DNA of 7,806 nucleotides, from NCBI GenBank assembly GCA_964487155.1, contig CAZAQB010000151.1, positions 1-7,806 of the forward strand. Direction: 5' to 3'. Position numbers and translations under genes: made by a program. The DNA is from CAZAQB01 sp964487155 (GTDB taxonomy: Bacteria; Pseudomonadota; Gammaproteobacteria; Nitrococcales; Nitrococcaceae). Below the pieces are notes generated by a model. It made no database searches. It was not told the DNA's origin and saw only the letters and a program-made list of their open reading frames with translations. Below, in pieces: positions 5,259-7,806 of this stretch; position 1 is the stretch's first letter, and every line of letters starts with the position of its first letter.

Positions 5259-7430
5259 GTGGCTCCGGGCGATCCAGCGCTGGCCGACGAGAGTATCGGG
5301 ATCGACCCCGACTCCCGGGCGGGAGATCTTTGCAGTCTGCTGGAGACCTACCTGGAGCCGCGCCAGGTGGCCCGGGTCCACGAGGCCTATCTGTTTGGCG
5401 CCCAGGCCCACCACGGCCAGCGCCGCCTCTCCGGTGAGCCCTACATCACCCATCCGGTGGCGGTGGCGAAGGTCCTCGGCGAGATGCGCCTGGACCCCGA
5501 GAGCATCATCGCCGCGATCCTGCACGACGTCATAGAGGATACCGGCACCGCCAAGTCGGACCTGGCCGAGCGCTTCGGCTCGGAGGTGGCGGAACTGGTG
5601 GACGGGGTGAGCAAGCTCACCCAGATAGACTTCCACAGCCGCGCCGAGGCCCAGGCGGAGAGCTTCCGCAAGATGGTCCTGGCCATGGCCCGGGACATCC
5701 GGGTCATCCTCATCAAGCTGGCCGACCGGCTCCACAACATGCGCACCATCTGGGTGCTGCCGCCCGGCAAGCGCCGCCGCATCGCCCGGGAAACCCTGGA
5801 GATCTACGCCCCCATCGCCCAGCGCCTGGGCATCAACAGCCTGCGCGTCGAACTGGAGGATCTCAGCTTCGCGGCCCTCTACCCGATGCGTTACCGGGTG
5901 CTGAAGGAGCGGCTGCGACGCCAGCGCGGCTCCCGCTCGGAGATCATCGGCCGGGTGCGGCGTGCGGTGGAAGACCGCCTGAAGGAGGCCGGCATCGAGG
6001 CCCGTCTGCTGGGCCGCGAGAAGCACCTGTGGAGCATCTACCGCAAGATGCTCAGCAAGCAGGCCCGCTTCCGGGATGTGTTCGACGTCTACGGCGCCCG
6101 GGTGATCGTCGACGACGTGGACACCTGCTACCGTGTGCTGGGCGTGCTGCACGGCCTCTACAAGCCCGTGCCCCTGCGTATCAAGGACTACATCGCCATC
6201 CCCAAGGCGAACGGCTACCAGTCCCTGCATACCACCTTGCTGGGGCCCCGGCGGGTGCGCATTGAGGTGCAGATCCGCACCGCCGAGATGGACTGGGTGG
6301 CCGAGGCGGGGATCGCCGCCCACTGGCTCTACAAGGATAACGACCAGGCGGGCAACGTTGCCCACGCCCGGGCCCGGGAATGGGTGCGCGGGCTGATGGA
6401 AATGCAGCGCACCGTGGGCAGCCCGCTGGAGTTCATAGAAAACGTCAAAATCGACCTGCTGCCCGACGAGATCTACGTGTTCACCCCCAAGGGCGGCATC
6501 ATGGAACTGCCCCGTGGCAGTACGGTAGTGGACTTCGCCTACGCGGTGCACTCCGACGTCGGTGACAGTTGCATCGCCGCCATGGTGGACCACCGCCTGA
6601 CGCCCCTGCGCACGCCGCTGGAAACCGGCCAGACGGTGGAGATCATCACCGCGCCGGTGGCCCGCCCCAACCCCGCCTGGCTCGACTACGTGGTCACCGC
6701 CAAGGCCCGCGCCGCCATCCGCCACAGCCTGAAGCGGTTGAAGGGCGAGGAGGCGGTGAAGCTCGGGCGGCGCCTGGTGGGGCAGGCGGTGAAGGCCCTG
6801 GGCGGCGACCTGGAGGCGCTGCCCGACGAGCGGGTCGCGGGGGTGCTGGAGTCCCTTGACGCCGACAGCCTGGATCAGGTGCTGGAAGAGGTCGGCCTGG
6901 GCCGGCGCATGCCCTGGCTGGTGGCCCAGCGCCTCGCCGGCGTCAGCGCCGAGGCCGAGGCCGACCTGTCGACCGCGCCCGCCCGCCAGGGCCTGTCCAT
7001 CAACGGCGCGGAAGGCGCGGTGGTCACCTTCGCCCGCTGCTGCCGGCCCATCCCCGGCGATCCCATCGTCGGCTATGCCAGCGCCGGGCGCGGCGTGGTG
7101 ATCCACTTGGAGGACTGCCCCAACATCCGCGAGGCCCGCCACCACCCGGAGAAATGGCTGGACGTGCAGTGGGACGAGGCGGTCAAGGGCGAGTACCCGG
7201 TGGCCGTCGCGGTGCAGGTGGTGAACCAGCGCGGCGTGCTGGCTGACGTGGCAGCCGCGGTCTCCGACCTGGAATGCAACATCGAGGCCCTGGATATCGA
7301 GGAGCGTGACGGCACCATCACCACCATCCGCCTGCTGCTCACCGTCCGCGACCGGGTCCACCTGGCCCGCGTCATGCGCCGCCTGAGACTGTCCTCCACC
7401 GTCCTGCGCATCACCCGCCGCAAGGGCTGA
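5259..7430 (+). CDS. spoT: SpoT, bifunctional (p)ppGpp hydrolase/synthetase
   Basis: This is a 723-residue long-form RSH protein (E. coli SpoT has 702), with about 20 extra N-terminal residues. Domains in order: HD hydrolase (about 45-165) with H65, the H89-D90 pair in ILHDVIEDT, and LADRLHN (154-160); synthetase (about 240-355) with REKHLWSIYRKM (253-264), DVYGAR (276-281), RIKD (307-310), YQSLHT (320-325) and EVQIRT (336-341); TGS (about 401-462) beginning DEIYVFTP; helical and conserved-cysteine region with FARCCRPIPGDP (591-602); C-terminal ACT (about 646-720). Both catalytic domains look complete. The RxKD form is that of bifunctional Rel/SpoT enzymes, as opposed to ExDD in synthetase-only RelA. 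The protein sets cytosolic (p)ppGpp levels during starvation. The start is GTG with GAGG 7 nt upstream; no ATG occurs before residue 76. Confidence 0.96.
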   Translation: MAPGDPALADESIGIDPDSRAGDLCSLLETYLEPRQVARVHEAYLFGAQAHHGQRRLSGEPYITHPVAVAKVLGEMRLDPESIIAAILHDVIEDTGTAKSDLAERFGSEVAELVDGVSKLTQIDFHSRAEAQAESFRKMVLAMARDIRVILIKLADRLHNMRTIWVLPPGKRRRIARETLEIYAPIAQRLGINSLRVELEDLSFAALYPMRYRVLKERLRRQRGSRSEIIGRVRRAVEDRLKEAGIEARLLGREKHLWSIYRKMLSKQARFRDVFDVYGARVIVDDVDTCYRVLGVLHGLYKPVPLRIKDYIAIPKANGYQSLHTTLLGPRRVRIEVQIRTAEMDWVAEAGIAAHWLYKDNDQAGNVAHARAREWVRGLMEMQRTVGSPLEFIENVKIDLLPDEIYVFTPKGGIMELPRGSTVVDFAYAVHSDVGDSCIAAMVDHRLTPLRTPLETGQTVEIITAPVARPNPAWLDYVVTAKARAAIRHSLKRLKGEEAVKLGRRLVGQAVKALGGDLEALPDERVAGVLESLDADSLDQVLEEVGLGRRMPWLVAQRLAGVSAEAEADLSTAPARQGLSINGAEGAVVTFARCCRPIPGDPIVGYASAGRGVVIHLEDCPNIREARHHPEKWLDVQWDEAVKGEYPVAVAVQVVNQRGVLADVAAAVSDLECNIEALDIEERDGTITTIRLLLTVRDRVHLARVMRRLRLSSTVLRITRRKG

Positions 7431-7453
7431 GCCGGCCGGGGTCTTCTGCCGGA

Positions 7454-7487
7454 CAGCCACAGATGAACACGGATGAATGCGGATTCA
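7454..7487 (+). repeat. Left arm of inverted decamer repeat
   Basis: After CAGC, three 10-bp units follow: CACAGATGAA (7458-7467), CACGGATGAA (7468-7477) and a diverged TGCGGATTCA (7478-7487). The first 24 bases (7454-7477) match the reverse complement of 7669-7692 at 23 of 24 positions. Similar CACAGATGAA-type decamer strings occur dispersed in many bacterial genomes. Confidence 0.75.
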
Positions 7488-7501
7488 GGGAACTGGCGAT
7501 C

Positions 7502-7531
7502 GGCCGGTGCCCGCCACAACGGCGGCCGGCC
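7502..7531 (+). repeat. GC-rich bulged hairpin between the decamer arms
   Basis: GGCCGG (7502-7507) pairs with CCGGCC (7526-7531), and CCGCC (7511-7515) pairs with GGCGG (7521-7525), around an ACAAC loop. This makes 11 bp with a 3-nt bulge (TGC, 7508-7510). It lies 71 nt after the spoT stop. It could mark the 3' end of spoT mRNA, but there is no T-run. Confidence 0.4.
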
Positions 7532-7658
7532 TGAACACTCGCCGGCGATGCGCGGCAGGCTTCACCACCGGACGGATCGTTTCGTACTTTCCGGGCGACC
7601 TGGCCCAGGCATCCGCCGGTAACCCCATGCCGCCGGGGCCCGCCCCAACAAGCCATCC

Positions 7659-7692
7659 TCCATCTGTGTTCATCCGCGTTCATCTGTGGCTG
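7659..7692 (-). repeat. Right arm of inverted decamer repeat
   Basis: Read on the minus strand: CAGC, then CACAGATGAA (7688-7679), CGCGGATGAA (7678-7669) and CACAGATGGA (7668-7659). It is inverted relative to 7454-7487 and retains its third unit better. The single mismatch in the 24-bp core is in the second decamer (CAC against CGC). Confidence 0.75.
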
Positions 7693-7729
7693 AATTTCAA
7701 CGCGGCTCCCGGCCCGCACGGCCCTGGTC

Positions 7730-7735
7730 CATAAT
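7730..7735 (+). promoter_or_regulatory. Candidate -10 box for ridA
   Basis: CATAAT matches five of six positions of the sigma-70 -10 consensus and lies 42 nt before the start codon. No recognisable -35 is found at 16-18 bp. With the repeat-bearing spacer upstream, this suggests ridA has its own promoter. Confidence 0.35.
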
Positions 7736-7777
7736 GCGGCCCGAGCTCTGAAACCAACCGCGGAGGCAGCGCTGTCC

Positions 7778-7806
7778 ATGGCACGTGAAATCATCAGCAC
7801 CGAGCA
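7778..7806 (+). CDS. ridA: Probable RidA enamine/imine deaminase, 5' end only
   Basis: Nine full codons are visible, encoding MAREIISTE, before the window ends in a partial CA codon (His or Gln). GGAGG at 7762-7766 lies 11 nt upstream of the ATG. The peptide matches the typical RidA (YjgF/YER057c/UK114) N-terminus, which continues with an APxAIGPYSQA-like motif not visible here, and ridA frequently follows spoT in gammaproteobacteria. RidA hydrolyses reactive 2-aminoacrylate and related enamines to keto acids plus ammonia. The call rests on nine residues and gene position. Confidence 0.6.

Larger units (their letters stand above)
7431..7777. other. Repeat-bearing spacer between spoT and probable ridA
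   Basis: This 347-bp stretch has no convincing gene. It holds two inverted arms of degenerate decamer repeats (7454-7487 and 7659-7692), a GC-rich hairpin between them (7502-7531) and a candidate promoter near its right end. Open frames crossing it on both strands simply translate the repeats. No T-run follows the hairpin, so an intrinsic spoT terminator is not obvious. Confidence 0.6.

Noticed and set aside
4503..7460. A 985-codon open frame antisense to gmk, rpoZ and spoT
   Set aside because: It is a codon-bias shadow: translation is dominated by H, Q, G, A, D and V with no domain, and it runs opposite three clearly conserved genes.
7411..7800. Small minus- and plus-strand frames in the spoT-ridA spacer
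   Set aside because: Their peptides (for example MNADEHR and IRVHLWL) are direct translations of the decamer repeats and the remainder lacks conservation signs.

Overview
The window is GC-rich and consists almost entirely of core housekeeping genes. Their order (rph, rdgB, hemW on one strand; yicC on the other; gmk, rpoZ, spoT, then a probable ridA) and protein sequences close to the E. coli homologues point to a gammaproteobacterium. The high GC content and the dispersed short repeats would suit an Ectothiorhodospiraceae- or Chromatiales-like lineage, but that placement is inference and not shown by any single sequence feature.

Layout: positions 1-531 hold no convincing gene. A 0.32 kb element with 17-bp terminal inverted repeats sits inside an array of a heptanucleotide repeat, followed by a second, shorter heptad array and unremarkable DNA. 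From 532 to 3246 the minus strand carries a compact four-gene operon transcribed rph > rdgB > hemW > a 62-residue CPXCG-type cysteine-rich protein, with junctions that overlap or nearly touch. A 114-bp divergent intergenic region (3247-3360) contains a 35-nt hairpin-forming dyad. From 3361 the plus strand carries yicC, gmk (4-nt overlap), a 96-bp gap with a candidate promoter and hairpins, rpoZ, and spoT 12 bp later. A 347-bp spacer (7431-7777) contains an inverted pair of degenerate decamer arrays and then a candidate promoter before the first nine codons of a probable ridA, cut by the window edge.

Together: RNase PH matures tRNA 3' ends, RdgB removes non-canonical purine nucleotides, and HemW belongs to the heme chaperone/HemN-like radical SAM family. 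On the other strand YicC acts in RNA turnover, guanylate kinase feeds the GDP/GTP pool from which (p)ppGpp is made, SpoT hydrolyses and possibly makes (p)ppGpp, and omega is the RNA polymerase subunit that forms part of one ppGpp site. The rpoZ-spoT pairing thus joins alarmone metabolism to part of its target.

I see no undescribed multi-gene system here. The parts worth a second look are non-coding: the inverted-repeat element at the left edge with two internal hairpin modules in opposite orientation, the two heptad repeat families beside it, the dyad between rph and yicC, and the inverted decamer arrays between spoT and ridA.
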